From Colwellia sp. PAMC 20917 (lineage in GTDB: Bacteria; Pseudomonadota; Gammaproteobacteria; Enterobacterales; Alteromonadaceae): a DNA stretch of 64,000 nucleotides. Made by a program: the position numbers and the translations under genes. Positions 39,584 to 49,042 of the stretch are shown here, in pieces (within the stretch, counting starts at the first letter, position 1; every line of letters starts with the position of its first letter). A model generated the notes under the pieces. The model was not told the DNA's origin. It was given only the letters and a program-made list of their open reading frames with translations, and made no database searches. Where the stretch lies: the NCBI RefSeq assembly GCF_001767295.1, contig NZ_CP014944.1, positions 868,001 through 932,000 on the forward strand, in the 5' to 3' direction.

Positions 39584-41035
39584 TTAGTGGTCGTCTTTAT
39601 ATTTTTCATAGACCTTTTCAAAATTTTCTGAATGTGCGGCAAAAGCGGCAAGCACCCTAGGGTCAAAATGCTCTGGCATGGTTCTGCCATCACCTTCAAT
39701 AATTATTTTTACTGCCTTTTTATGACTAAAAGCAGGCTTGTAAGGGCGTTTTGAGCGCAGCGCATCATAAACATCACACAACGCCATTATACGAGCAGGT
39801 AATGGAATATCTTCACCAGATAGACCACTAGGATAGCCAGTACCATCCCATTTTTCGTGGTGATTTAATGCGATTTCAGCGCCCATTTTGATAAAAGGAG
39901 AATCTCCCTTTTGCAGAATTTTTGCGCCAATAGCACTATGCGAGTTCATGGTCTCACGCTCTTGAGGTGTAAAAGGCGTTGTTTTGAAAAGAATAGCATC
40001 TGATATACCAATCTTACCAATGTCGTGCATCGGGCTCGCATAAAACAATGCTTTATTCATTTTTTTACTCAGACCAAGCAATCGTCCTAACAGATATGAA
40101 TAGTGTGCAATACGGCGCACGTGTGCCCCGGTTTCCTCATCCTTAAATTCAGCAGCGCTGACCATAGTGATGATAGTTTCCTTATAAGCACTTTCAAGCT
40201 TAATCGTACGTTCTTTAACCTTATCTTCAAGTTTATTGTTGTAGTCTGAAAGCAGATCGCTGTAATCCTTTAAGCGCAACATATTCCTGACCCGTAATAT
40301 AAGTTCAGCTCGGTCGATTGGCTTAGTAAGAAAATCATCAGCGCCTACTTTAAGTGCTGTCAATTTAGCCGCATGATCATCTATCGAGGTCACCACAATA
40401 ATTGGAATATACATGGTCTCAGGATTAAGTTTTAACCTTTCTGCAACTATATTACCATTTAGCCCAGGCATCATAATGTCGAGTAGAATTAAATCCGGTG
40501 GGTCTTGCTCAACACTTTTTAACGCCTCTTCCCCCCCGTTAACTGTCTGAATAAGATAGCCTTCATATTCGAGCATCACTTTAAGAAGTTCTCGATTGAA
40601 ATGTTCATCGTCAACAATAAGGACTTTTCTGGGACGATTAGTCATATCGATTTTCCTGTTAAGGGATTGAGGTTGTATTACATGTTTTTCGACTGCTGCC
40701 CACAATACTTTATAACGCAAGGGTTTAGATATATAGTCATCGCAACCTGCAGCCAAACACAGTTCTTCATCTCCACTCATTGCTAGAGCAGTTAACGCGA
40801 TAATAGGTATAGACTTTGTCACAGGAGATGCCTTTAGCAATACCGCCGCTTCTAAACCCGACATACCCGGGAGTTGTACATCCATCAGGATCAAGTCTGG
40901 CGATTCTGTTCGACTTATACGCAAGCCACTTTGCGCATCTTTTGCTTGTATAACGCTATGACCCGCTTTTTCAACTAACAAAGTGGCGAGCTCCATGTTC
41001 ATCGGGTTGTCTTCAACAATTAATATGCGAGCCAT
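39584..41035 (-). CDS. REC-REC-HD-GYP response regulator
   Basis: The product has 483 aa. Two receiver domains (about 1-125, acceptor in LILMDVQLPGMSG; about 136-255, acceptor in LILLDIMMPGLNG) are followed by a coiled link and an HD-GYP domain. The catalytic signs are HDIGKIGI and HHEKWDGTGYPSG, so c-di-GMP phosphodiesterase activity is expected. The sensor kinase gene lies just upstream on the same strand (169 bp), so it is probably the cognate partner. Output would lower c-di-GMP and favour motility over attachment. Confidence 0.92.
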   Translation of the reverse strand: MARILIVEDNPMNMELATLLVEKAGHSVIQAKDAQSGLRISRTESPDLILMDVQLPGMSGLEAAVLLKASPVTKSIPIIALTALAMSGDEELCLAAGCDDYISKPLRYKVLWAAVEKHVIQPQSLNRKIDMTNRPRKVLIVDDEHFNRELLKVMLEYEGYLIQTVNGGEEALKSVEQDPPDLILLDIMMPGLNGNIVAERLKLNPETMYIPIIVVTSIDDHAAKLTALKVGADDFLTKPIDRAELILRVRNMLRLKDYSDLLSDYNNKLEDKVKERTIKLESAYKETIITMVSAAEFKDEETGAHVRRIAHYSYLLGRLLGLSKKMNKALFYASPMHDIGKIGISDAILFKTTPFTPQERETMNSHSAIGAKILQKGDSPFIKMGAEIALNHHEKWDGTGYPSGLSGEDIPLPARIMALCDVYDALRSKRPYKPAFSHKKAVKIIIEGDGRTMPEHFDPRVLAAFAAHSENFEKVYEKYKDDH

Positions 41036-41204
41036 TTCATTTCCCCTTACTGCGTTTACCTAAAGCTCACTAAGCTGAAGTACTCACTATTTATCTATTC
41101 ACGTAATCTTTGGCCATACCGCTAAAATATTAACCTAGAGCATATTTATTCTTTAATGATAAATTAACGCGCCCTTTTATATTCAGTCTTTCTAGGAGTC
41201 CAGT

Positions 41205-43580
41205 TTAACTGTCTTTTTCTAGCGCTAAATTTACCAGTACCGAAGCGCTCTTCTCAACTTCAGTAATAAAGGGCAACTCATGCTCTTTAACCAAGTTACG
41301 GTCAATATTCTCATCTTTTATTTGTATGGGTGGGTTAACTGAAAGAGAAACGCCTTTAACGCTGACATCACGCCATGGTATCCACACTTTAAAACAAGCA
41401 CCTTTATCTTCTGCGCTCGATACCGCCATAAATCCACCATGCAAATGAGCAAGTGCTTTCACCATAACTAAACCCAGCCCAGTGCCACCAAATTTTCGGG
41501 ATAGGCTACTGTCTATTTGGGTGAAGGGTTGAAAGAGCTTATTTAAATTATTCTCAGAAATACCTATACCGGTATCATGTACCGTGATTTCTAAAAACTC
41601 ATCAAAGGTGGTTTCAACATCATCAACTTCATTAATTAGTCGAGTTTTCCATGAATTATCTTCGGTGATCATAATCGCGTTAGCGCGAACAGCATGGCAA
41701 GCAGAAAGAATAATGGTGCCACCTTGTGGCGTAAACTTAACAGCATTAGATAATAGGTTGTAAATAATCTGCTTGAGTTTGCGCCCATCGCATTGCATAA
41801 AACCTAAATCTGCTTGCACATCCTCAATTAATTCGATATTTCGCGATAACGCTTTCTCTTTTATCATAGAAGTACAGTCATGCAATAAGCTGGTCAATTG
41901 AAATGTCTCTATATCGAGGATCATCTTACCCGCTTCTACTTTCGAGAGATCAAGCACATCGTTGATTAGCGAAAGCAAATGCTGACCACTTTCAAAGATA
42001 TTGCCAATATATTTACTTTGCTGTTGGCTAAGTTCCCCCACCAAGCCATCTCTAATGACTTCTGAAAAACCTATAATAGCATTAAGTGGCGTACGTAATT
42101 CATGAGACATACTGGCCAGAAATTCGCTTTTCATTTGACTAGCGTGACGTAAAGCTTCACTTTCAGCACGCAGTTGCTCACTTTGTCGCTGCTCACTGAT
42201 GTCTCGAGTAACTTGGGCGAAACCAAGCACTTTGTTATCAGTGCCATTTATCGCGGTTATAACCGTATTGGCCCAAAAGCGTGTGCCATTTTTACAGATT
42301 TGCCAGCCATTTATCTCAAAACGGCCGAGCTCTCTAGCGACCTGTAATTCTTTTTGTGGTTGACCTGCAATTATTTCTTCATGGGGATATAAGCAAGAGA
42401 AAAACTCTCCAAACACATCAGCAAAGGTATAACCGGTAATATATTCAGCCCCCTTATTCCATGAGCTAATATGCCCATCGGCATCAAGCATTATAATGGC
42501 ATAATCACGTACACTTGAGACAAGAAGTCGAAGCGACTCTTCACTCTTTTTTAATTGCTTATCTGCTTGAAATTTGGCTAGTTCTGAAACCAAAGCACGC
42601 CGAACGTACAACCAAGTAGCGAGTGACACCACCATAAATAATATGCCTCCCATCCAAAGTAGCTGTCGAGCACGTCTATAAATTGGCGCATAGACTTCTG
42701 CTTCATCAACTTTTGCCACCATGCCCCAATTCATTCTAGGGATCTGCGCTAAATAGGAAATAACCGGTATGTTTTGATAATCTACACCACGAAAGAAACC
42801 TATTTTGCCATTGACAGCATTCGTACCCGGGATATCTTCTTGGTTAAGTGGAATAGTCATACTAAGCAATAAGTCTTTCTTACGACGTACCTCATTAAGG
42901 TACAATGCCTTACCGCTATCTCTGCGTACCAGTAAGGTTTCTGCACTCAGGCGAGCAACTGGCCAAGCATCGAGCATAGGAAATAGAAACTGCTCTGGAT
43001 GAATACTAAAATAAAGTACACCAATGATCTGACGATCGCCTTTACTTTCAACAAATAAAGGCACTAGCATCGCCATTTTTAGTTTATCTTTTTGCCCTAG
43101 GTTAATCTCACCAAGTATCATTTCTTCAGCGCCAATAACGTCTATGGCCTGCTCTGTTATCGACTCATCGTTTGGGCTCATTGTTAAGCTGTTAGTCGAT
43201 AATATTACCTGACCTGCTAGGTTGAGCAGCGATAAGGCAGCATATTTATTATTGTCTTCAATATTTTCAAGGCGCTTTAGAATATTATCACGGTCAGCAT
43301 TATCGAGTGCGCCAGCACGTAACCACTGTTCCAGTAGAGTGGTAAAATAATAATCTTTACTGATAATACTGGCATCACGTTCAAGTCCGTCAAGCCAATA
43401 TTCGATTCGTTCGACTTTTAGATTAGCAATGCTGGCGAGGTTATCTTCGCTGCGTTCAAGAATGATATTTTTTTGATATTGAAATATTATCAGTCCAGTC
43501 ATAATGATGGACAAAGCGAAGGCCATAAGTAAGATAAAGGGCTTAACCGAAGCGTTTGGGAACCGCGTATCAACATTCAT
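41205..43580 (-). CDS. Membrane sensor histidine kinase with PAS domain
   Basis: The product has 791 aa from the chosen start. N-terminal span (FILLMAFALSIIMTGLIIF), a large periplasmic sensor of the Cache type (about 45-295), second span (LLWMGGILFMVVSLATWLYV), a PAS/PAC unit (about 345-470), HisKA with MSHELRTPLNAIIGF, and HATPase_c with LLSNAVKFTPQGG, HDTGIGIS and GGTGLGLVMV. There is no receiver domain, so it should signal to the REC-REC-HD-GYP protein encoded next. I take the ATG at 43580 (MNVDTRF) as start; an upstream in-frame TTG at 43637 would add 19 residues but has no good ribosome-binding site. Confidence 0.9.
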   Translation of the reverse strand: MNVDTRFPNASVKPFILLMAFALSIIMTGLIIFQYQKNIILERSEDNLASIANLKVERIEYWLDGLERDASIISKDYYFTTLLEQWLRAGALDNADRDNILKRLENIEDNNKYAALSLLNLAGQVILSTNSLTMSPNDESITEQAIDVIGAEEMILGEINLGQKDKLKMAMLVPLFVESKGDRQIIGVLYFSIHPEQFLFPMLDAWPVARLSAETLLVRRDSGKALYLNEVRRKKDLLLSMTIPLNQEDIPGTNAVNGKIGFFRGVDYQNIPVISYLAQIPRMNWGMVAKVDEAEVYAPIYRRARQLLWMGGILFMVVSLATWLYVRRALVSELAKFQADKQLKKSEESLRLLVSSVRDYAIIMLDADGHISSWNKGAEYITGYTFADVFGEFFSCLYPHEEIIAGQPQKELQVARELGRFEINGWQICKNGTRFWANTVITAINGTDNKVLGFAQVTRDISEQRQSEQLRAESEALRHASQMKSEFLASMSHELRTPLNAIIGFSEVIRDGLVGELSQQQSKYIGNIFESGQHLLSLINDVLDLSKVEAGKMILDIETFQLTSLLHDCTSMIKEKALSRNIELIEDVQADLGFMQCDGRKLKQIIYNLLSNAVKFTPQGGTIILSACHAVRANAIMITEDNSWKTRLINEVDDVETTFDEFLEITVHDTGIGISENNLNKLFQPFTQIDSSLSRKFGGTGLGLVMVKALAHLHGGFMAVSSAEDKGACFKVWIPWRDVSVKGVSLSVNPPIQIKDENIDRNLVKEHELPFITEVEKSASVLVNLALEKDS

Positions 43581-43911
43581 AGTATCATCCAGTCTTTTTG
43601 ACAGAATTTTGAGTACTATCAGCTTGTAAAATAGCAAGTAAGGTAATATTCATTCCTGGTGTAATGGCAAGGGTTAGTGTTAAGTCCGTTCACCTAACAT
43701 CAATTCAGTATGGCTTTTTATCGATAGATAGCAAGGTTTTATTTATAGCAACACCGGCCATGAAAAGAGCTCTAATTTAAGAAGAATAACAACTACATTT
43801 TTGTTACACAAAGTTAACAAAGTCACTAGTTTTAATAACTTATGAATAAACCTGCCAAGTTAAGGTTTGATAGCGTCCTCAATAGACAAGACACTTAATA
43901 TAGCCAATTCA
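43581..43911. other. Intergenic stretch without visible features
   Basis: This 331-bp gap lies between the kinase and the solute-binding protein gene, both leftward. The kinase promoter should be here. I see no frame, hairpin or repeat of note. Confidence 0.5.
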
Positions 43912-44676
43912 TTAATACTCAGCTTGGGGTAAAGCATAAGTAGCTTTAATCGCTAACCGTTGCGGTGCAATATCCTCGAAGGCCTTTTGATATAGTGCTA
44001 TCACGTCATTGGCTGTGTTTATATTAAAAGCCAAATAATTACCTACCTTATTGACCTGCCAGACCTGTTCATAATCAGTTTCATCAAAGCCAAGTTGTTC
44101 TGCTAGATGAGCGAAACCATGTATAGAAATAACAATCATGTCGACGCGATCTGATTGCATCATTAAAAACGCTTGTTTTAAGGAGGAGACTTTTGCCAAG
44201 TTAGAGGAAGGAAAGCCCACTTGATAAAGTGAGATTTCTGAAATATCGCCTTCTACGGTGGCAACTTTACGGTAAAAAACTTGCCCTAAATTTGCGAACT
44301 CAAAGTTTTTTGATTTTTTGGCCATTAGTACATGAGTCGAGTGAAAAATAGGCCCAACCCATTTAAATAAACGTTCGCGAGCTTGAGTTCTAGAAACGGT
44401 AAACAAAGCAGTGTTGGCTTTATCTAAGGTAAATCTATAGCCACGTGCCCAAGGAACAACCAGAATCTCTTGTTCTACAATGTCTAAATGTTTCCATAAT
44501 GCTTTTAAGGTCTCTACTGAAATTCCCTTAAGCTTATCATTAACTAAATAATTAGCAGGTGGATAGTTTTCAGTATAAAAAGTAATATTTTTTGTTGGCG
44601 ATAATTGTTGAAGTGCTTGCAGCGGAGCAATCACAATAAAAAAGAGTAAAATAGACTTAATAACAAATTTATTCAT
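43912..44676 (-). CDS. Periplasmic solute-binding (SBP_bac_3-like) protein
   Basis: The product has 254 aa. The signal peptide is FVIKSILLFFIVIAPLQAL. The mature chain has NITFYTENYPPANYLVNDKL and GISVETLKALWKHL, VVPWARGYRFTLDKANTALF and TRERLFKW-type strands of the family-3 binding fold. I start at the ATG at 44676 (MNKFVIKS), which has ggagg about ten bases upstream; a GTG seven codons earlier is less likely. No transport genes are adjacent. It lies upstream of the kinase on the same strand, so a role in delivering a ligand to the sensor is possible but unproven. Confidence 0.78.
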   Translation of the reverse strand: MNKFVIKSILLFFIVIAPLQALQQLSPTKNITFYTENYPPANYLVNDKLKGISVETLKALWKHLDIVEQEILVVPWARGYRFTLDKANTALFTVSRTQARERLFKWVGPIFHSTHVLMAKKSKNFEFANLGQVFYRKVATVEGDISEISLYQVGFPSSNLAKVSSLKQAFLMMQSDRVDMIVISIHGFAHLAEQLGFDETDYEQVWQVNKVGNYLAFNINTANDVIALYQKAFEDIAPQRLAIKATYALPQAEY

Positions 44677-44918
44677 TGAAACTGAATCCTCCACCACGAT
44701 AAAACAAAATCAACAGACTTTATTATCAATTAACGTCAACCTTATTTATAGTCAATATATCTGCCCATATCAACGTTATTGATGGTGGACGAAGCTATGT
44801 GCTGTAAATAAAGTACGGACTACATTTATCAGCTGACTATAAAACTATAACTAACTTAACATATTGTTTGAGTTTATTATTTTAATTAGTAACTTTTTTA
44901 GTGTCCGGGTATTACTCG

Positions 44919-45821
44919 CTATAATCCTCGTTGCCATTCTTGACGAAGCGGAATTTCTGTAGAATTCGCTAATGCCATTTTCACCGTATTAACTAGTTTC
45001 TCTTTATCTTTACCTAAAATGCCCTTTAAAACTAAGTAATTTGAAGCATGATCAGACCTAAAGATAGTTTTTTCTAATTCCAGCGAGGATAACAATGTTG
45101 CCATTTCAATAAATAATTCTTGCTGACTTAACAGTCGATAGGGTTGATATTGTCGGTCAGTAAAGTTTTTAGCAAAACGTTCTTGCCCTAAAGGGAAGCT
45201 AACCACGAGTGTCGATAAATAGTCGGGTTGTGCTTCATTCATTAATTTAGCTGAGTTAACGGCATGCTGTTTGGATAACTCAGGTCCGCCAAGTCCATTT
45301 AAGATCATCACTGAACTTTTAATACCTGCTTGCTTAATTTTGTTAAGCGCAATTAAAGAGCTTTGATAGGTTTCGCCCTTGTCAATTAATTGTAAGACCT
45401 CATCGTCACCGCTTTCACAACCAACATACAGGAGAGACAAGCCTAACGCCTTTAACTCGGCTAGCTGTTCAACGGTTTTATTACTGACGTTTCTTGGTAG
45501 ACAATAACTTGCAACACGAGTGACTTGCGGAAAATATTGCTTTATTAGCTCAAGTATTTCTTTCAAGCGTTTAAACGGTAACATCATTGCGTCACCGTCG
45601 GCTAAAAATACCCGACCAACCGGTAAGCCTGAGTCGACAACTTTAATTATCTCTTCTTCAATCAATGCGACTTTTTTCGGTTTAAATTTTTTGTTTTCGG
45701 CCGTATACATTTCACAAAAAGAACAATTATTCCAAGAGCAGCCATTGGTAACTTGCAAAATAAGGCTCTTCCACTCACTCGGCGGACGAAAAACTGGCTC
45801 TATATATTCAAGGGGATACAT
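44919..45821 (-). CDS. Radical SAM protein
   Basis: The product has 300 aa. The cluster site is TNGCSWNNCSFCEMYTAENK, a C-x4-C-x2-C spacing instead of the common C-x3-C-x2-C, known from a family of B12-free radical SAM proteins annotated only generally. Further motifs are VFLADGDAMMLP, LLYVGCESGDDEVLQLIDKG and LNGLGGPE of the TIM-barrel. It contains a [4Fe-4S] cluster and cleaves SAM, but the substrate is unknown. Single gene, divergent from nothing; the crotonase gene lies upstream on the same strand. Confidence 0.83.
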   Translation of the reverse strand: MYPLEYIEPVFRPPSEWKSLILQVTNGCSWNNCSFCEMYTAENKKFKPKKVALIEEEIIKVVDSGLPVGRVFLADGDAMMLPFKRLKEILELIKQYFPQVTRVASYCLPRNVSNKTVEQLAELKALGLSLLYVGCESGDDEVLQLIDKGETYQSSLIALNKIKQAGIKSSVMILNGLGGPELSKQHAVNSAKLMNEAQPDYLSTLVVSFPLGQERFAKNFTDRQYQPYRLLSQQELFIEMATLLSSLELEKTIFRSDHASNYLVLKGILGKDKEKLVNTVKMALANSTEIPLRQEWQRGL

Positions 45822-45908
45822 TCGTTACTCACTTTTTAGATCACTTTAGCTAGCTACACATCATCGAAAAACAATCGTAAATTTAACCTGAAAATATTCA
45901 GTTAAATT

Positions 45909-46721
45909 TTACGACCAATCACTTCTATCTTTGAAGTCTTTCGCTTCACTGGTGCTATGGGTTTGATTGTAGGTTTTTATCTTTTGATTTTTACCTAACA
46001 TAACCTTTAATTGATAATAAGTTTCGCGAGCTAAAGTAAAACGGTCACTGCGCCACCAAACATGATTATAAAGTTTTTTAACACCTGCAACCGCATCCGG
46101 TGATTGCTGGCAAATTTTCTCTGCTAAACTTTTTGCTGACATTAAGGGATCTGCACAAATATCGGTAATTAACTTGAATTCAAGCGCTTGCTGCGCAGAA
46201 ATTTCTTGACCAGTCATCGCCAACAACTTGGCTTGATCTGCTGGTAAGTGTTCTTTAAGTGCCAAAGTGCCGCCCATATCTGGAATGAGTCCCCACCTCG
46301 CCTCTAAAATAGATAAAGTAGCGCTGGGCTCAACAAAGCGAAAATCGCCACCGAGTGCTATTTGTAAACCGCCCCCCCAAACTCTGCCATGTAATGCCAT
46401 GATCACCGGAGCAGGAATTTTACGCCAGCCCGTAGATACACGTTGTGCTAAATTTGATTGACCGGGTAACCATTTAAACAAGAGTTTAAAGATATTAACC
46501 GGCGCTTTCATCACAGACTTAACATCTAAACCACTACAAAAGTCGACACCTTTACCATGAACAATTACTGCTCGCAGTGATTTATCTTTCTGTAATTGTT
46601 TAATAATTTTATCAAGTTGATAAAACATCGTCATATTAATAGCGTTATGTTTATCTGCACGATTAAGGGCAACATAAGCAATGTTGTTTTCGATAGTTAA
46701 CAATACGGTTTTTTCTGGCAT
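45909..46721 (-). CDS. Crotonase/enoyl-CoA hydratase family protein
   Basis: The product has 270 aa. Typical blocks are NIAYVALNRADKHNAINMTM, VDFCSGLDVKSVM (oxyanion hole) and GRVWGGGLQIALGGDFRFVE, with EARWGLIPDMGGTLAL carrying the position of the second catalytic acid (Asp here). The family hydrates, isomerises or otherwise acts on acyl-CoA. The G-G-G-L and Asp pattern fits an isomerase/hydratase, exact reaction open. It is divergent from an SDR gene, an arrangement consistent with fatty-acid or aromatic-acid metabolism. Confidence 0.85.
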   Translation of the reverse strand: MPEKTVLLTIENNIAYVALNRADKHNAINMTMFYQLDKIIKQLQKDKSLRAVIVHGKGVDFCSGLDVKSVMKAPVNIFKLLFKWLPGQSNLAQRVSTGWRKIPAPVIMALHGRVWGGGLQIALGGDFRFVEPSATLSILEARWGLIPDMGGTLALKEHLPADQAKLLAMTGQEISAQQALEFKLITDICADPLMSAKSLAEKICQQSPDAVAGVKKLYNHVWWRSDRFTLARETYYQLKVMLGKNQKIKTYNQTHSTSEAKDFKDRSDWS

Positions 46722-46816
46722 ACTTACCTCTGGTTAGACCAGAATAAAATAACCTTGTCGACATGAGATGTAAATAAATAAAACAAATAAAAACAAATGA
46801 AACTGGAAGCATAAAG

Positions 46817-47647
46817 ATGGAACATTATTTTCAAGGTAAAACAGTTGTTATTACCGGTGCATCTGCAGGTGTCGGTGCAGAAACTGCCCGAGCCTTTGCC
46901 AAATTGAAAGCTAATTTGGTTTTAATAGCGAGAGGACAACAAGCACTCGACGAGATTGAAAAAGAACTCAGTGTTGAAACTTCGGTGTTAACGATCAAGA
47001 TGGATGTCGCTAATTCAGCTGATTGCCAAAAAATGCTAGAGAGTGCTCAAGAAAAATTTGGCAGTATTCATTATCTTATTAATAATGCTGGCTATCATCA
47101 GCGCGGTAATGTTGAAAATAATACCGCTGAACAATTAGCAAAAATGGTCGATGTAAATTTACGTGTGCCAATAGTACTGTCGGCATTAATTTTACCTTAT
47201 ATTCGCAGCAGTATAACTAATGGCGGCTTTGGCGGCATAGTTAATGTGGGTTCTTTAGCTGGTCGAACACCCTTACAAGGCGCTGCAACCTATTGCGCAA
47301 CTAAGTCTGGGCTGCGTGCATTTACCTATGCCCTTGCTGATGAATTAAGCGGTTCGGGGATTAGTATTGGTTTGGTTTCTCCGGGGCCAATCAATACGGG
47401 CTTTATTATGTCTGAAATAGATAAAGTAGAAGACATCGTATTCTCTCAACCGATGAGCAGTCCAGAGCAAGTCACTGAGGCAATAATCAGCGTAGCTAAA
47501 GGTCAGCAAATCGAGATTTCATTACCTCGTTCGAGCGGTTGGTTAACCACTGTTTCTTACCTATTTCCTTCACTAAGACGCTTTATAAGGCCGGCACTTT
47601 ATAAAAAAGGTCGAAAAGCAAAAGAGCGTTATCGAAACAAAAAATAA
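46817..47647 (+). CDS. Short-chain dehydrogenase/reductase
   Basis: The product has 276 aa. The cofactor motif is TGASAGVGAETA (residues 12-23), followed by NNAGYHQRG, the catalytic Ser in NVGSLAGRTP and YCATKSGLRAF with the Y-x3-K pair. The C-terminal basic tail (FIRPALYKKGRKAKERYRNK) suggests contact with membrane or nucleic acid. It is an NAD(P)-dependent oxidoreductase of unknown substrate, facing away from the crotonase gene; the two may share a fatty-acid pathway. The next gene follows after 69 bases. Confidence 0.87.
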   Translation: MEHYFQGKTVVITGASAGVGAETARAFAKLKANLVLIARGQQALDEIEKELSVETSVLTIKMDVANSADCQKMLESAQEKFGSIHYLINNAGYHQRGNVENNTAEQLAKMVDVNLRVPIVLSALILPYIRSSITNGGFGGIVNVGSLAGRTPLQGAATYCATKSGLRAFTYALADELSGSGISIGLVSPGPINTGFIMSEIDKVEDIVFSQPMSSPEQVTEAIISVAKGQQIEISLPRSSGWLTTVSYLFPSLRRFIRPALYKKGRKAKERYRNKK

Positions 47648-47716
47648 TAAAGGCAAGTACATTGTCCGCATATCCGTATATAATATGGCTATAACTGTTT
47701 AGTAAAAAAGAATCTC

Positions 47717-48241
47717 ATGACGCTAGAAGACGAACAACTCAATAATCCCTTGCACGGGCTTAAATTAGATACACTTTTAAATGAAGTGTATGATCATTAT
47801 GGTTGGGAAATTCTAGCGGAATATACCAATATTAATTGTTTTAAAAACAAGCCTAGTATTGAATCTAGCTTAAAGTTTTTGCGTAAGACCGAGTGGGCAC
47901 GTGAAAAAATGGAACGTTTTTATTTATATCAATTTAAGAACTTACCTAAAGCCGATGATGAACAATATGAAATTCCACCGCGTCTGCGAGTGATACCAGC
48001 ACGCCAGAAACCTAAAGACCCTGCCGTACTCATTTTAGGACAAGCCCCTATCCCGACAATCAGATCATCGAATTTTTCTGATAACAAACCTTCATCACAA
48101 GGTCGAGATAGCAGAAGTAATAGCAGTAAGGGGAGCTATAAAGATAAAAGTGAACAGGGCTTTGCTCGTCGAACAGAAAAACCTGAACGTTCAAAGCCAG
48201 CTAATGCATCTTCAAACCCTTACTCGGATTCTCCTAAGTAA
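47717..48241 (+). CDS. VF530-family (DUF2132) putative DNA-binding protein
   Basis: The product has 174 aa. The first 70 residues hold the whole VF530 fold: [34 protein letters not shown] and [21 protein letters not shown]530 proteins have a SAP-like helical core that is thought to bind DNA. The last 70 residues are low-complexity, rich in Ser, Lys, Arg and Asp, and likely disordered; most homologues lack this tail. No function is known for the family. It follows the SDR gene on the same strand. Confidence 0.83.
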   Translation: MTLEDEQLNNPLHGLKLDTLLNEVYDHYGWEILAEYTNINCFKNKPSIESSLKFLRKTEWAREKMERFYLYQFKNLPKADDEQYEIPPRLRVIPARQKPKDPAVLILGQAPIPTIRSSNFSDNKPSSQGRDSRSNSSKGSYKDKSEQGFARRTEKPERSKPANASSNPYSDSPK

Positions 48242-48280
48242 CATCAATATAAGCATTCAAGTGACAGATTTACTGCAAGG

Positions 48281-49042
48281 TTAATCTGTCAACATATCAA
48301 TAAATTTCAAACTAAAATTATAAATATCTCCAGGCCATCGCGCCGATAAGTAGTTTCTATCTTTGACGATAAAGCCACGTGACAAGTGCTGTAAATCATC
48401 ACGAGCTATTGGCAAACTGCCGGCAACAAACTGAGTTTTACTGGCAAGTGCTGCCACTAATTCATCTTCTGTGGTTGTTTCTGGATACGTTAAATAATAA
48501 TCATCTAACCAAAGTCGAGTTAATTGGAAAGCCATAAGCTCTTGACGCTTTAATAGCCCGGTACATTGATAATTATAGATGACCGATTTTTGACTTTTAG
48601 GATCAATACTTCTTGCTGGAATTAATACGCCATGACAAACAGCCGCGACGGGTTTATTTTCATTAAAAAAATCAACCACCAATCTTTGCAATACCTCTGA
48701 TTCTAAATATTCTTTTACCCCTTTGTCATGCCCACCCGGTAATAATAATCCATCGAAGTCACTGGCTTTGACATCGGTGTAAGATAAAGGCTTATTAAAT
48801 TCAGCTGATTTTTCCAGTTGACGATAGGCATTTATTGCATCTTGTCTAGCCTGTAATAAGGGTTTGAGCAAACCCAAACTTTTTCCAGTCAGCATAATAT
48901 CGTCGGCCGTCGCGACCTTGCCATCAGGCGTTATAAAGGTCATTTCAACCTGCTGTTCTTTTAGCAATAACCAAGGAATAGCAACTTCTGAAGGATCGCA
49001 ACCATAGCGAGGTAGCGGGATCAGTACTTTTTTGTTATGCAT
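48281..49042 (-). CDS. DJ-1/PfpI-type glutamine amidotransferase-like protein
   Basis: The product has 253 aa. The core has VLIPLPRYGCDPSEVAIPWL at the N-terminus, FDGLLLPGGHDKGVKEYL and the nucleophile elbow PVAAVCHGVLIPAR with the reactive Cys. A C-terminal region with GLLKRQELMAFQLTRLWLDD is typical of the larger DJ-1/PfpI branch. Members include glyoxalase-like and chaperone-like enzymes; which applies is unknown. Its start overlaps the end of the methyltransferase gene by 8 bases, so the two are translationally coupled. Confidence 0.82.
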   Translation of the reverse strand: MHNKKVLIPLPRYGCDPSEVAIPWLLLKEQQVEMTFITPDGKVATADDIMLTGKSLGLLKPLLQARQDAINAYRQLEKSAEFNKPLSYTDVKASDFDGLLLPGGHDKGVKEYLESEVLQRLVVDFFNENKPVAAVCHGVLIPARSIDPKSQKSVIYNYQCTGLLKRQELMAFQLTRLWLDDYYLTYPETTTEDELVAALASKTQFVAGSLPIARDDLQHLSRGFIVKDRNYLSARWPGDIYNFSLKFIDMLTD